A DNA stretch of 64,000 bases from Sipunculus nudus (lineage: Eukaryota > Annelida > Sipuncula > Golfingiida > Sipunculidae): the NCBI GenBank assembly GCA_026874595.1, contig CM049314.1, forward strand, positions 33,009,229-33,073,228, read 5' to 3'. Shown here in pieces: positions 34,273 to 46,839 of this stretch. A model generated the notes under the pieces. The model ran no database searches, was not told where the DNA came from, and worked only from the letters and a program-made list of their open reading frames with translations. Position numbers and translations under genes: made by a program. Each line of letters starts with the position of its first letter. The first letter of the stretch is position 1.

Positions 34273-35664
34273 CTGACGGCATAATGAAAGGATGAATGCA
34301 CAAATGAACGACTAAAAGAAATATAAACGTACATTTCCCCCACTTGTTCAAAAGTGGGGACATAGTGTCTTATATCCCCCCCACTCCATTTTGCTCTTAA
34401 AACCATATATGTCATTCAAAAAAAGTAGGTTATAATTTTACTTGGTAAAAATATGAATTATTAACAAACATGTGTCACAGTAATACAGTTCCTCAAATAT
34501 CAATGAAATGCAAGATTTCTGAAATGACTTAAATACCAAAATAAATAATGATGTGACGTGATTAACACATTTTCATGACAATATGAAACGCGAAGATTAA
34601 ACGCACAAAATAATAAATAATATAAAATAGAATGAAAATTGTTAACATGTTCCACACTATAGGAGGCGACAATATATCCCCATCCAACCTCTTCAGCTAA
34701 TACAAAATTCTCAAGAGTCGCGACAGTCCCCCCCCCCCTCACACACACACTGGGTTTACTGTACGTATGCTATTATTTCATAGAGAAAATACTGGGGTTT
34801 AAAATAGGCTATTCCCTGTTTCAAGGGCCTAAGTGTGTGTGTGCCCCCCCCCCCAAAAAAATAAATAAATAAATAAATAAATAACACTATCAAGGAAATA
34901 GCGCAGCTTACCCCTCTCCGTGTATTTGGACCGACTTTTCATTTCATGCTTATTTTCTTCAGTTCTCCCCCCCCCCCCCCCCCCCCCATTTCTGTACGGT
35001 TTACTATATGCTGCATTTGATATGGGTTTTTTTATTCTACACGATGAATCACGCCAAACCGCAGAGTTTCTTTCAGGCAATTTCAGGTAATTTCAGGTAA
35101 TTTCACTCCCTGCAATTTTCTACAATTGGTTATGATATCTTGAACAGTTGTTAGGCACCGCCCTGTATGAGAACTGTATAACGAAAATAATTTTAAAGCT
35201 AGAACGGCTGAAAATATCAATATATATAACATCAGTGAACTTCTGTGTCCAAACCTGTTAAAACTGAATCATAGGCATATTATTTTCACTACAGACGTAA
35301 GAAACATGAATATATCCCGGTCCTGCGTTGGAACAGATCGGTGTGAGGATGGCAAGGATTATCCAGAGCGGGTATTGGTGAGCCGAGTTGACAAGAGCCC
35401 AGTTCACTGGCGTAGATATTCCTGATAAATTCTTGACGATAGATTATTTGCAAAATAATGTCAATTCCACAGGATTTATGAGGAAAACATGGAAAATGCC
35501 CCTCTGATGACACATTTCGAACTGTTCCCATCCGTCAAAACCAAAATTAGGCATCTCCGTCGCGTGGCCACAGAGAACTTGCGTGACAACCCTTGGTGTC
35601 ACCACCCTAATTTATATTATTTCAGAGACCAGAATAAAATGGCTAAAAAAAATCATATACTAAC

Positions 35665-36024
35665 CCTGGTACGTGATGTTAAAACCCCTCCTATCTGTAG
35701 GTCCAGTCGTGTCAGTGTGAAAGGTCACCTTTATCACGTGATCAGGAACAGTAATTGCTTGCCCTGACTTATTTCCACAGCATGTCGGCAGGACTGTCTC
35801 AAATCTGTCTGCAACTGTCACGTAATCTCCACAGGGGGCGCCACGAGTTGTAACTGGATCAAGGTCAAGGTCATTTACGTAGAGATGGATCATTTGACCT
35901 TGCATTAATGTCATCTCCCATTTGCAGTCAAGCTGATGGCTGTAACCTCCTGGATAACCGGGACTTAATATGGCTCCTTCCGGGTAAGTGATGCGTGAGA
36001 CAGAGCCATTACACTGTGCGCTAA
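35665..36024 (-). CDS. Secreted CUB/CCP protein, exon 2 (CUB domain)
   Basis: A complete CUB module is encoded by one 360-base exon in phase 1-1. It opens QCNGSVSRITYPEGAILSPGYPGGY with the SPGYP signature, then LDCKWEM and IHLYVNDLDLD. CGDYVTV follows at the third cysteine, where calcium-binding CUBs have a CxDYxxV motif, then TCCGNKSG and an IKVTFHTDTTG strand, ending GFNITYQ. The acceptor is ATTATTACAG and the donor GTTAGT. CUB domains are extracellular interaction or calcium-binding modules, often paired with CCP domains in adhesion, complement-like and developmental proteins. Here the CUB follows the signal peptide directly. Confidence 0.85.
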
Positions 36025-36410
36025 CTGTAATAATAATATTAATCATACCACTAATACTAGTCTTCATAATAATAATAATAATAATAACAATAATGATAAA
36101 ATAATAAGAATAATATTTTTAATATTATAATTTTTACTAATTTTCTTTTTATGATTATTAATTCAAATAATTATAATGTAATCGTTAAACATGTGAATAT
36201 AATAGATTAAAAATTAATGACTCATTTATTCATTATATTACATGGTACAGAAACCATATTGCCCCCCACCCCCGACTGAATCTCAAAATATACGTCTCTT
36301 AGTTACACAGACATGAGAGATGTAACAACTGCAAACACGGTCTGTATAAAACACTTTAAAACGTTCAATATTTTCGCCGCCACGCGACGATTTATATAGA
36401 GGTCTATATG

Positions 36411-36476
<66 letters not shown>

Positions 36477-36782
36477 GCTTGGGACAATTACATGTACTTG
36501 TACTTGGTACTTGTACTCAAGTACAAAATTTTCAGTACTTGGTCTGTACTTGTACTTGGTACTCTTTACCAAGTACAGTACTTGTACTGTACTTTTACTT
36601 GCTAAAAATGTACTTGCAAAATCAAGTTCATTTCAAGTACTTGTCAAATACATGTATTTTATTAAATTATTTTTAATACAGACCCACTTATCTACTTACC
36701 ATAAACACAGCATTAGGAGACCTCAGGTCAGACAGAACTGACACTAGACTGAATAATTCAACCTGTTTTGTGAGTTGTTCTG

Positions 36783-37359
36783 GTGAACCAAAACTATACT
36801 ATCAGGGGACTCAAGTTTCACCTAAACCAGATGCTTTCAAAATACAATAATGTATTGGTGTCAGCCCTGAAAAGAAGTCTTGGCATTTATGAAGCTGATA
36901 GTAATTATCAGCTGGCACTGGTGTTGGATCCAATTTTCAAGCTAGAATGGTGCCTAGATGACCGAGAGAGAGAGAGAGAGAGAGCCTGAAATCAAACTGA
37001 CAACCTCATTAACATGTGTCAGCACAAAAACACAGGGTCAACTGGAAACACAGAAATCTCCTCCTCTGAAGAAAAGAAAGAAACTCTTCAGTTTCATGAC
37101 TGTCTCATCAGTAACAACAGAAATGCGACTGGACACTACTGGCGAGGTGACCCGCTGTACCAGTCAGCCTTGTATGGCAGAAGACAGTGACTCACTTGCC
37201 TTTTGGAAAGGCCATCAAGACTCTCTCCCTGGATTAGCTTGATTAGCAAAAACATATTTGGCAACTCCAGCTTCATCTGCACCTGTGGAGAGAGTCTTCA
37301 GCATTGCTTGCAAAGTTTTTCGACCTGACAGATGCCGACTTACAGACAAAAATTTTTAA
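36783..37359 (+). pseudogene. hAT transposase C-terminal half, inactive
   Basis: The conserved hAT blocks run in order from about 36850 to 37359 (stop TAA at 37357). One in-frame TGA (37240-37242) lies just before LAKTYLATP. A (GA)n microsatellite near 36963-36984 disturbs the frame after DPIFKLEW. The N-terminal BED finger and catalytic Asp regions are not recognisable. The element would depend on another hAT source for mobility. Confidence 0.75.
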
Positions 37360-37439
37360 TGTATCATGTTCATCAAGTGCAATGACAGCTTGTGTATGCA
37401 TAACTAAATGAAATGTAGATGAATATGACAACTAAATAT

Positions 37440-37920
37440 TATTTTCATCAACTATTCCCAGTCCTTGTGAAAGACTGAAAGTCCATCAAGACATCACCTT
37501 GGATTCCCTAGAATACAAAAAAATTCAGGTATTCAAGCATCAACTGCACACTTTTTGTGTTCCGATAAATGACTGTGTAATAGTGTATATAATATACATA
37601 TTTATTATAGTATAAGTATCATTTTCATAAACTATTACCAACTGCTGTGAAAGGCCATAAAAACTATCACCCTAGATTACCTAGAATAAAATAAAAACAT
37701 TCAGCAAAGTCAAGCAATTCAGGCATCAAAGCACCATTTCTTGTGTACTGATATATGACTGTGTTATAGTGTATATAAATACTGAAAGGCCATCAAGACT
37801 GTCTCCCTGGATTACCAAGAATAACAAAACAAAAAAACTTTCAGCAATTGGAGCATCAACCCACCTTTTTCGTGTAACAGTACTGATATCTGACTGTGTA
37901 ATAGTGTGTATAATATAGGT
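37440..37920. repeat. Three imperfect repeats in the 3' part of the hAT element
   Basis: Units of about 170-190 bp each contain CATCAAGAC-like text, a GATT.CC.AGAATA block and TGACTGTGTAATAGTGTATA. They lie between the transposase stop and the right subterminal array. Confidence 0.6.
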
Positions 37921-38112
37921 AATTGTTTTATCAATAAATATTCAGAAAAATGGTTGTTTTAGTTTTTTAATTGAAAGTATTTGTACTTGTACTCAAGTAC
38001 AGACCCCTGTACTTGTACTCAAGTACATTGAAAAATTGTGTACTTGTACTTGACAAATTCTGAAGTACTGATACTTGTACTCAAGTACTGACCCCCTGTA
38101 CTTGACCCAAGC

Positions 38113-38178
<66 letters not shown>

Positions 38179-38191
38179 TCTACATACGTAC

Positions 38192-38240
38192 CTTTCGTAA
38201 AAGTTAACATCAGAGCCCACCAGAGTGTCTTTGACTTCAT
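38192..38240 (-). CDS. Secreted CUB/CCP protein, exon 1 (signal peptide)
   Basis: ATG opens MKSKTLWWALMLTFTK and is followed by the donor GTACGT after the first base of the next codon (phase 1). Joined to the CUB exon, which enters in phase 1, the leader continues with VSA and then Gln-Cys. This is a well-formed signal peptide with a likely cut after VSA. The intron (36025-38191) contains the hAT element 36474-38115 and two (TA)n tracts. No promoter element was recognised upstream. Confidence 0.6.
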
Positions 38241-38562
38241 ATCCCAGGCTAAGCACTGAGTTGCGTGTTATGTTGTTAGTTGTAGAGTTTCACATGGCGA
38301 CAGACGCTATGTCAGGCTGATCCTGTTGCTGGATACGTATCCGGGAACAGATAAGAATGAACCGGAACAAGACGATCCCAGGATTCTCGAGCGTCAGGTG
38401 GTCACGGCATATAATGATTCCGCGTATAAGATGATGTACACAGATACACTACTCAGAAATTTAAATATATAGTGTTTATATATGTCTGTTTATATATATA
38501 TGTGTGTGTGTGTAGATATATATATATATATAAATTTACATACGTATACATGTACATATATA

Positions 38563-38616
<54 letters not shown>

Positions 38617-38632
38617 CTTGTATTTACTACAT

Positions 38633-38775
38633 CTGCAACCACTTTGGTATAAATTATTACAATAGTGACCGTTATTACAATAGTACGTGGTTGGTAAAAA
38701 CTAAACTTATCAACCACTATTGTAATTATTATCACAATAGTGAACGTTATTACAATATAGTGGTTGCAACATAGG
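38633..38775. mobile_element. Small foldback element
   Basis: GCAACCACTTTGG...ATTATTACAATAGTGACCGTT on the left is mirrored on the right by the inverse of AACGTTATTACAATATAGTGGTTGC. The whole 140 bp can fold into one hairpin, as in a MITE remnant. It directly follows a (TA)n tract (38558-38611). Confidence 0.55.
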
Positions 38776-39063
38776 TGCGTGTGTATGTGTTCTTGTCGGG
38801 CACAGATTTGTGTTTAGATTCTAAAAGGATTACGATCGGATATTTAATTAAACAATAGCTGTAACTTGAGTGAGTAAACCCCACATACGATTAGTTGCAA
38901 CATGTTACAGTTACTGGTGAGTGCTTACATGCCTATCAAGTTAATTTCCATAAAATACACTGTAATGAGGAAAGTAATCGCAATTACTGTCGTAAAGAGC
39001 GGTCGGGATGGGCGCGTGGTTCTTGGCGTGGTGGAAATTGGATAAGTTTGGCTGGGCTCTGGG

Positions 39064-39320
39064 CTCTCTCTCTGGCTTTATTTTAAATGATCGCTCAATC
39101 AGATATTTATTTCAATTATTTTCATTAAATGAGAATTTTTTTAATGAAATTCCTCTCATTTTATATAATTACTCACTTTCCTTCCTTTAAATGACCAATC
39201 AATCTGAAGCTTTATAAATAGTCCAGTATTTCTACCTCCGTTTATTTCTCTCCCCCTCTCTCCCTCTCTCGCTCTGTTTTCATTTTAAATGATCGCTCTA
39301 TTTCTTTTATGCTATATAAT

Positions 39321-39367
<47 letters not shown>

Positions 39368-39480
39368 ATTTAAATGATCAGTAAATCGGACACTCAGTAT
39401 TTAAATGGTCAACAATCCGAAACTTAATAAATCGCCCTTATCTCTCTCTCTATCTCAATCTCTCTCTCTCTGCCTCTCTG

Positions 39481-39516
<36 letters not shown>

Positions 39517-39761
39517 ATATTTCCAATTCAAATCTGTACATTTAGAAGGATATATAAAATATATTTTTCTTTTCTGTCGATGAAACGATAACGATAAAAA
39601 TGTTTTAAGAGGAGAAGAAAAACTGTTCGAAAGATGCGTGGAAAATAGATATTACCTCCTGCCTGTATGAAAACTCTCTGTAGATCAGGTTCTGTTCTCG
39701 TCCTTTCTTAATATCATGTAGAGCGATACTTTAAATGAAACAGAGAGAGAGAGAGAGTGAG

Positions 39762-39802
<41 letters not shown>

Positions 39803-39916
39803 GGGGCGATTTATTGAGTTTCCGATTTATTGATCATTCAAATATATCAAAAAGAGAGAGCAAGTTATTATATTACATGAGAGAAATAGAGCGATCATTT
39901 CAATGAAAACGCACAG

Positions 39917-39966
<50 letters not shown>

Positions 39967-40116
39967 AGAGAAATGCAAATACAGGACGATTTATAAAGCT
40001 TCAGATTGATTGATCATTTAAATGAGGGAAAGTGAGTAATTATATCAAATGAGAGGAATTTCATTAAAATTCTCATTGAAATGAATATCTGATGAGGCGA
40101 TCATTTAAAATAAAGC

Positions 40117-40164
<48 letters not shown>

Positions 40165-40190
40165 GAGAGAGAGAGAGAGAGAGAAATATT
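39064..40190. repeat. Long foldback repeat with GA/CT microsatellite arms
   Basis: The left arm (about 39064-39520; CTTTATTTTAAATGATCGCT, then ATTTAAATGACCAATCAATC, in CT tracts) is mirrored by the right arm (about 39725-40190). A unique centre of about 200 bp separates them. The equivalent in unit 2 is at 51245-52850. Confidence 0.75.
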
Positions 40191-42070
40191 TCATATTGAG
40201 AACTTCTGAAAAAACATATTCTGACATGATCACCCGCCACGATGCTGGTCATCGACAATGCAACCATGAGCGTATCTTATGATAAGTATTATATATTTTA
40301 CTAGGAAAGTGCATTATTTATGTATAATATTGCGAATGTTTATGAAATTGAGTTTTTGCAGCTGTTTAAACAGCGTTGTGGTGAAACCTCCGTGCCGCTT
40401 ATTAACCAATCAACTAATCAATTGGTGTTTTCTTCCAAGTGACCAGTTTTCCTTCCTTTGACGAACTTCTAAAGGTAACTGGGTTGCTTGTACCAACAAC
40501 TGTTGTTTGGTGTTGTTGTCGATTATTATGGAACAAAAACATCGTCATTTTCTAAGATAAATGTCCAGCAACAAGAATTGGATGTAAAAAAATAGCGTTC
40601 AAGGTCAATTTTTCTTTGTCGTCCAATCCTGGGAATGCTGTTAATTTGTATATATACCGTACATTGAAATGCATCCACGTGCGGCTCATGAAAAACCCTC
40701 CTATAGTAAACCAACTGTTAAAATAAAACAAAATTGAGGGACATAAGTAATAATAAGTTTCATAAGAGCCGTCGCGTCCATGCCCAGCAGCACCAATCTG
40801 GCTTTGTATAAACCGGCATGCCCAGCCAAACCACGCCAATCCCGACCAAGCCCGGGAACGCGCGCCCATCCAGAGCGCGCTCATTACGACGGACACCGTA
40901 ATCGCCATGTGTGTATTTTGCAGAACTGTACATGAGATTAAACGTAGGTTTAATCCACTTATCTTATTACAAACATTTCAATGCATCATCTAAGAAAGCA
41001 ACACAGGAAATCGGTTTTACTAGTTACCTTTCCATATCCGTGAAACATACAGCAACGTAGGAACTCTCCCTTGACAAGGTTGCTAATACGGATTAGTATA
41101 GTTAGTAGTGCAGGGTGGTGTAACCACTCCCCGCATTCGTCTCAAATCATGCTAATTAGCAATTAACGCTCATTGATTAGTTAGTTGATGTTGTGAGTTT
41201 CACAGATTGATTTAATGAGCCAAATCAAATGAGTTATGAAGATTCTAAGGCTGAAAAATAGTTTCTTCTGCCATTAAAGAGATACATGGCTATACACAGT
41301 CCGAATTATATTCTTTGTTGATTTCAAAAGAAAGACATTAATTTTTGTTATCATTTTTAATCCAAGGACACAAAGTCAGGGAATAACTAAATCGATAAGA
41401 AACGGAAACCAAGTGAGGTGTTGAACAGCGCCGAGGGAGAGACCAGCGGGGTGTGAATGTCAGATCTAGGGTAGTACTTACAGGGCGATAATGAACGTGT
41501 AAACAGCAGTTGCCAGATGACTTGTTAATTATTTTGTATCAGGTATTGTAAATAGCACGGTCGCTTATTTCTGTGCTGACCTGTTAAGACTGGTTATGAA
41601 GTATATTTCTAGGTCAGCTACTTAATTTAAGTCTTTTTCATCCTATCGTATACACTGTATGGCTCCATCCGCGCACAGGAAAGGTTGCTGTCAAGTGATA
41701 CTCGTTTCTGGCGAACCATTGTAGACTGCAAGGATGCCAGTCTGAAATTTATAATCGTGTAGATTATTGAAGATATTCCGTGACCTTTGATACAGTGTAC
41801 ATGGATAAAGACACTGCTGCTGTTTTTGTTAAACACTGTAAATGATTGAAGATTCCGCTGTGTTTTTGAAACACTGGAAATGACCGAAGATATGATTAAG
41901 CTTATTATAAACGGTGAAGCCGACTGAATATACTGTTGTGGTGTTTGAAACAGTTTTGATTACTGAAAACACAGAGGCAATCTTGGGTTATTACAGTAAA
42001 ACTTTGTTTGTCTCATATTTGATACTTACATTATACCTGCCTCAAGAACCGCTGTTTGTAGCCTGACAGA
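40191..42070. other. Upstream region of receptor copy 2, conserved with unit 2
   Basis: Aligns with 52855-55654 in pieces. No coding sequence is recognised. Loose repeats of AAACACTG.AAATGA..GAAGATA lie at about 41800-41990. A probable 5'-UTR splice acceptor TTATTACAG ends at 41996. Confidence 0.55.
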
Positions 42071-42142
42071 ATGGAAGCAGTTACAGTATACTCCGGGAAC
42101 ACCTCAACAGATACGGGTACGGATACGGTAACAGACAGTTAG
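42071..42142 (+). pseudogene. Orphaned N-terminal coding segment of receptor copy 2
   Basis: ATG followed by EAVTVYSGNTSTDTGTD and TVTDS matches the N-terminus of copy 3. It ends in TAG at the codon that is TGG in copy 3. This is a single-base nonsense change. Confidence 0.8.
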
Positions 42143-42187
42143 GGCTTCCAAGCAACCCAAGGAGTCCTTCCCGCATCACAGACAGTC

Positions 42188-43224
42188 ATGGCTATTACTT
42201 TCAGCGCATTGGTCTCGTTTTCATCTGGAGGATGCGTAGTCGGTTTGGCAGCATTGATTAGTTTTATCATGCGCAATCCTAGGCTAAGGCACCGGGCGAA
42301 TTGTTTCCACGTCAATATCATTATCGTATCTTTATACGTTGGACTGGTTTTGGTACCTTTAAACACTGTTAAAGTTTTCAAGCATGAAGACCTACTACTA
42401 CCATATGTACTTTGTGTTGTTAATAACGGCTACCTCGTGAGCATGTGTGTACTGACAGTAAGCCTGGCCAGCCAGTTTTTTATTCTCAACCAGCAGGTAC
42501 GCGGTAAATCCATAACTTATATGACTGCTGATAAAAAATGGTATGCCTTCGGATTAGCACTTCCTTGGCTGATTGGGTTTGTCTGGTTTATAACAGATTA
42601 TTATATAGAAGCTTTGACAGTGACGTTCTGTAAGAGGACGCCAACCTTGGGTAACACAGGGAAATATGCCATCGTGTCCGGTGTGACCTTCCTCTTCTTA
42701 TATTTAATTGGGTCAAGTTTCATTTTCGCATCTATACACGAAATTCGGAAACGGCGACTTCGGATCGGCCCAGCTATGATTGGAATGACATTGTTTGTTC
42801 AAAGGAATCCTCAACAGGAAACACAAGACCACAGAAGACACACGTTCTGTACGCTCGCGGATATTGCTCAACCAGAAAACCAAACGAGGGGTAATTCACG
42901 CACTCCTAACATAAATTATGTCAATCCATCAGTTGCCCAGTTGAAACAGGACCGGGATATGATTGTAAGATCAACAATAATGCTTGTAATTCTTCTGATT
43001 AATCTTCTCCCTTTCACGTTTTTTATATTTGACGGATTCGCCACAGATAAAATAAGAAGAAGACTTCCAAAAGGACAACTGAGACTGATATTTGGCCTCA
43101 TATTAAATATCTGCCAATGCGCGTATCCAGTTGTTTTCTTGTGGGGAAAAGACTGGAGACCCAAATGCTCTACACGCTCTGCGAGGACAAGCACGTATGT
43201 AGCCCCAGAGGTGTCTGACTTTCC

Positions 43225-43279
<55 letters not shown>

Positions 43280-43321
43280 CATAAAATAGTAATGAAACAT
43301 GAATATTTATTTAAGAAATAA
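42188..43321 (+). CDS. Divergent seven-transmembrane receptor, family copy 2, damaged at both ends
   Basis: All seven membrane segments are intact and collinear with the copies at 754-1929 and 55655-56806. The paralogous start codon exists at 42071, but codon 24, TGG (Trp) in copy 3, is TAG here (42140-42142), so translation from the old start would stop. The next in-frame Met (42188, MAITFSALVSF) lies at the beginning of TM1 and would give a receptor lacking the outer N-terminus and its glycosylation site. At the other end the coding frame runs into a (TA)n(GA)n tract (43228-43279). That adds an Ile-Tyr and Arg-Glu repeat tail of about 30 residues before a stop. It may be a shortened functional receptor or a young pseudogene. 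Confidence 0.7.
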
Positions 43322-44925
43322 AAAATACAGAATTTTTAACCAGGAAATGGCGCAGAAATGAAAATCACTATGAAACGCCATAAAATGGCAAAACGTATCA
43401 TTGCATTTTTATTGTACCCTGGTAGGCTGCCCGATTCCCACCCCTTATCTTAAAGAAATCTATTTAGTGGGGGGGGGGGTAATCTAAAACTGTCGGGGTA
43501 GCATGATATCTATTTGAAGTCACCTCTGGTAATCACAAGCGGGGGTAATCCGACATCGCTACACCGGCTGTTCTGGGTATGTAGGGAGGCTGAATGCTTG
43601 ATCACCGACACCAATATCTACATATTTTGGGTGTTACATACGAGTTATTTTGAATGTGGTAAATATAGAGAATATAAACATTTATGTGCTTAAGCCATAA
43701 CCTATATTCTCCCCTTGAGCCTATAAGTCCAGAATATGTCGATACCGGTAGTCAGATGCATTAGGAAAACATTTAAGGAAATTAGGAAAAAAAATAAATA
43801 ATGATAAAGTGAAAAATGATAAAGTGGTTGAATTTCCGAGGTGGTCGCCTTAGTTAGGTCTGACTATCAATTAAGGGTTTTAGAACAGCTCGTATGTCTG
43901 TACGTCCTTAAGGTGGCAGGACTGGTCCCCCCCCCCCCACCAGACCTGACTTTGTTTCAGTTTTTCCTTTGCATTGAACAATCTAATGCTTTAATACCCC
44001 CTAAAGTACACATTTTCTGAAAGCTAAGAAAATTCTCTATAGTTTGGTGATAATAAACTTTGTTTCTGAAAAACAGAATCGAATTTGTTAGATTTTTAAT
44101 TAAGTTTTATTATTTAACAAAAAAAAGTTTATTCCAGCATAACTAAAGCAGATACAGAAAATCTTCTTAAATAAAATCTAAATAATCCCCAGGCTTTTTT
44201 TTCGTTTAGTAAGTTAAATTAAAAAATTACAATTTCACAGAGTATTTAATATTGAAATCTTCACAAATTATTTCATTTTTTTTTTACTTTTACCTTAATA
44301 AAATCCTTCAAATTTAGTATAGGCGTAAATAAAAAAAACGCTTCTTAGAAGTCATATTAACAATTACATATATCAAAGATGGTATGTTTCGGACAAGTAA
44401 TTACTGAGAAATGATGCTCTAAAGATAAGGTGTTCAGGTGAAATGATGTTTCGAGAAAATGGCCAAAAACTATATTCATAGAGATCATTCGTACTACACA
44501 CGTAACTAACCACAACTACATGTTGACAGTCTTATGATTTTGGTAAGGACGGTGGTTCTTATCAAACCATGTTATAATAAAATGGATTAATTTACTATTT
44601 TGCTTTAAAAACGTATTAAAACGATATAAGTTTGTCCTGTCACACCAGCGACTTGTCAAACACCACGTGCATGGACTTCAGTAGGCGGAGCTTACAGTTT
44701 TGGCCGAGTGCCAAGGTGCGCTGAGCACCCGACAACCGGGACCCACGGCTGTACAGGTGCATAGCCGGGCCTAATAGGTAACCGCGTGTTTACACAGGAA
44801 CAAAGGGAGCGGGATCTATGGCCATTCAAGGAGAACGAAGATTGATATACTTATCACGGTTGACATACATTATAGGTATTTAGGAGTTGACAATAGAGAC
44901 GAGTTTTATAACGATCATACAAATC
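43322..44925. other. 3' flank of receptor copy 2
   Basis: The first part (43322-43870) is conserved with 57770-58745, including TTTTAACCAGGAAATGGC, GCATTT.TATTGTACCCTGG and the CACCGACACCAATATCTACA block. The end carries CCGAGGTGGTCGCCTTAG, part of a repeated inverted-repeat end also seen at about 47430 and 58705. Positions 43880-44925 hold no recognisable gene. Confidence 0.55.
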
Positions 44926-44929
44926 TCGC

Positions 44930-45160
44930 TTACATGAATGAATGAATGAATGAATGAATATTTTATTCAGAAATATAAGGCCTCGGGCCCATAGTTCCAT
45001 ATGTGCATATATCACATGTAGAAAAACAAAATAGACAATGTTTTCAAACTTGAAAAACAACATCACAAAGATAAAAGAAATGAAATAATAAACAAATGAT
45101 AATATATGGTATATGCATTCCAAAATATTAACAAACAAACAAACAAAAAAAAATCATGTA
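44930..45160 (-). mobile_element. Probable 3' end of a CR1/L2-like LINE
   Basis: Read on the minus strand, an AT-rich 3' UTR ends in GGCCTTATATTTCTGAATAAA and then a run of ATTC repeats. This is the microsatellite-tailed 3' terminus typical of CR1/L2-group LINEs. No coding part is recognisable in the following kilobase. Confidence 0.45.
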
Positions 45161-46660
45161 GAGGTCATTTCAACCATATATATAAATATACATAAATATA
45201 CGGTTCTCATAAGATTAATAAATATGCAAGTTAATAATTACACATATGCATGTGTATACACATATTCTCAATACATATACATGCATAACTACATATTAAG
45301 CCATATGTTATCATAAAATATATTTTATAAATACAAATATATCTATATTAATATAATTTTAAATAAAACTTTACATATTGAACTCTTTTAATGTGGACAA
45401 TTTACTTAAATTTTAATATGCATATATAATAATATCTAAATATTGTACTACTCAGCTACCCAAGGACTCGTTCACAGCTTCCTGCAGATGGTCCGCATGA
45501 TAAACTTGCAAAGGGGGCCAAGTAGTACCAAATAGTATTGTATCTCAATTGTTTTTATCCATATATATATATAATACACATACATACATATATATATACA
45601 CACATTCTCGCTTACATTTACAAGTCATATGTGAAATCTGGACTTATTGTTTATTGGAGGGAAGTACAGGAAGACGATTTTTTTGTAACATTCATACATC
45701 GTGCGCACGCATTCAAGTCACAGAAGGAGCCCGATTATCTTATGAGAAGGTTTATTTTTTTGGAATCTATAAATGGCAACATGGTTTTCCTTCATGCGTA
45801 AACATAGAGATGCCGTCATCTGACGATTCATCGTCGCTGGCCATTAGTTTGATAACGGAAGTAGGTTCGACCCGCTGAGACTTCTTGATATCATTAAATA
45901 TTACAGTTTTTCAAGTGCCATTCGTGATTTGCGTCGTCGGCCCATCGTAGTTTCGTTTGGTATTGGCGTAATATTTATTTGTTGCGGTGTTGACGGTAAG
46001 AATATCATAGACGTTATGGTTGGGATGTGAAGCAGCTTATTATAAAGTAATTTTACGTATCTGTCGATAGGCCCAGGATATAGCAGAAATAACATGATGT
46101 CAAGTGAAAATTTTTGTTTCGGCATAACATACCCGACAAAAGACAGAAAGGCCAGTTACACTAACAGGTCATTCACAAGGACGGGTTTGTTTGCACACTA
46201 TTAAGCTAGAGTAAGGGTTGCTCTCCAACGCTTATCAGTTGTATGCTGAGCTAATTAGATTTGGCTATCAAATGTCCACTATTAGTTCTTGCCACCTCGT
46301 GCACGGAGGTACTTGGCCCATGCATTAATTAAACACTTGCACCTCGCGATTGGCTGAATGACCCACTTGAGGGCTGGGCGCAGAGTGATTGACAGGCCTG
46401 TGGCAGGGCTGGAGTTAGTTTACAAACACCCTGTCAACACATCTTGGTGTTTGAATAGAAATCACCCTTTTCCACAAAATGCAACCGGCGACCCAAAATG
46501 TGCTCAGCTGCATTAGATCCGCCCAGTATTCAATATTACGTATACCTTTTATTGAAAAAAAACCCCACCAATTTTTAGGATTTTGACCAGTCCTGCTACC
46601 TTAACTTAAGCAGCTATTCTTTATAATCTGGAATTAGTAAAACCTGCAAAATAAGACAGA
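45161..46660. other. No confident gene (unit-1-specific sequence)
   Basis: Contains short ORFs (for example 45901-46125 minus, 74 codons, and 45538-45878 plus) without recognisable motifs. No counterpart exists in unit 2. Confidence 0.4.
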
Positions 46661-46669
46661 AAATTAACG

Positions 46670-46775
46670 CGATATGTTTTTTTTAATTTTATTTGTCAAT
46701 ACCGAAAAAATGAGAAATTCATATCCAAGCACATCTCAAGGCAAGCACAACTTTTGTTATGAATAAAATATTACA

Positions 46776-46839
<64 letters not shown>

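Larger units (their letters stand above)
36474..38115 (+). mobile_element. Degenerate hAT transposon with broken transposase
   Basis: Terminal inverted repeats CAGGCTTGGGACAATTAC and inverse CAGGCTTGGGTCAAGTAC agree at 16 of 18 positions. The element sits inside (TA)n, and both flanks read ATATATAT, consistent with an 8-bp duplication. Subterminal arrays of TACTTGTACTCAAGTAC occupy both ends, over about 130 bp each. Between them are transposase pieces: YNNVLVSALKRSLGIYEA and LVLDPIFKLEW, then, after a GA microsatellite, FWKGHQDSLPGLA-stop-LAKTYLATP, SSAPVERVFSIA and RLTDKNF. The last parts are the conserved hAT C-terminal dimerisation region. It lies in intron 1 of the CUB/CCP gene, in opposite orientation. 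Confidence 0.85.

Noticed and set aside
35310-35640. Plus-strand text reminiscent of a kringle (CEDGKDY... NPWCHH) in an intron of the CUB/CCP gene
   Set aside because: It needs a frameshift or an intron of about 60 bp, lacks most kringle cysteines, and the resemblance rests on two short motifs.
45901-46125. 74-codon minus ORF beginning MPKQKFSLDIM
   Set aside because: Reads somewhat protein-like but has no recognisable domain or partner exon, and is absent from the duplicated unit.
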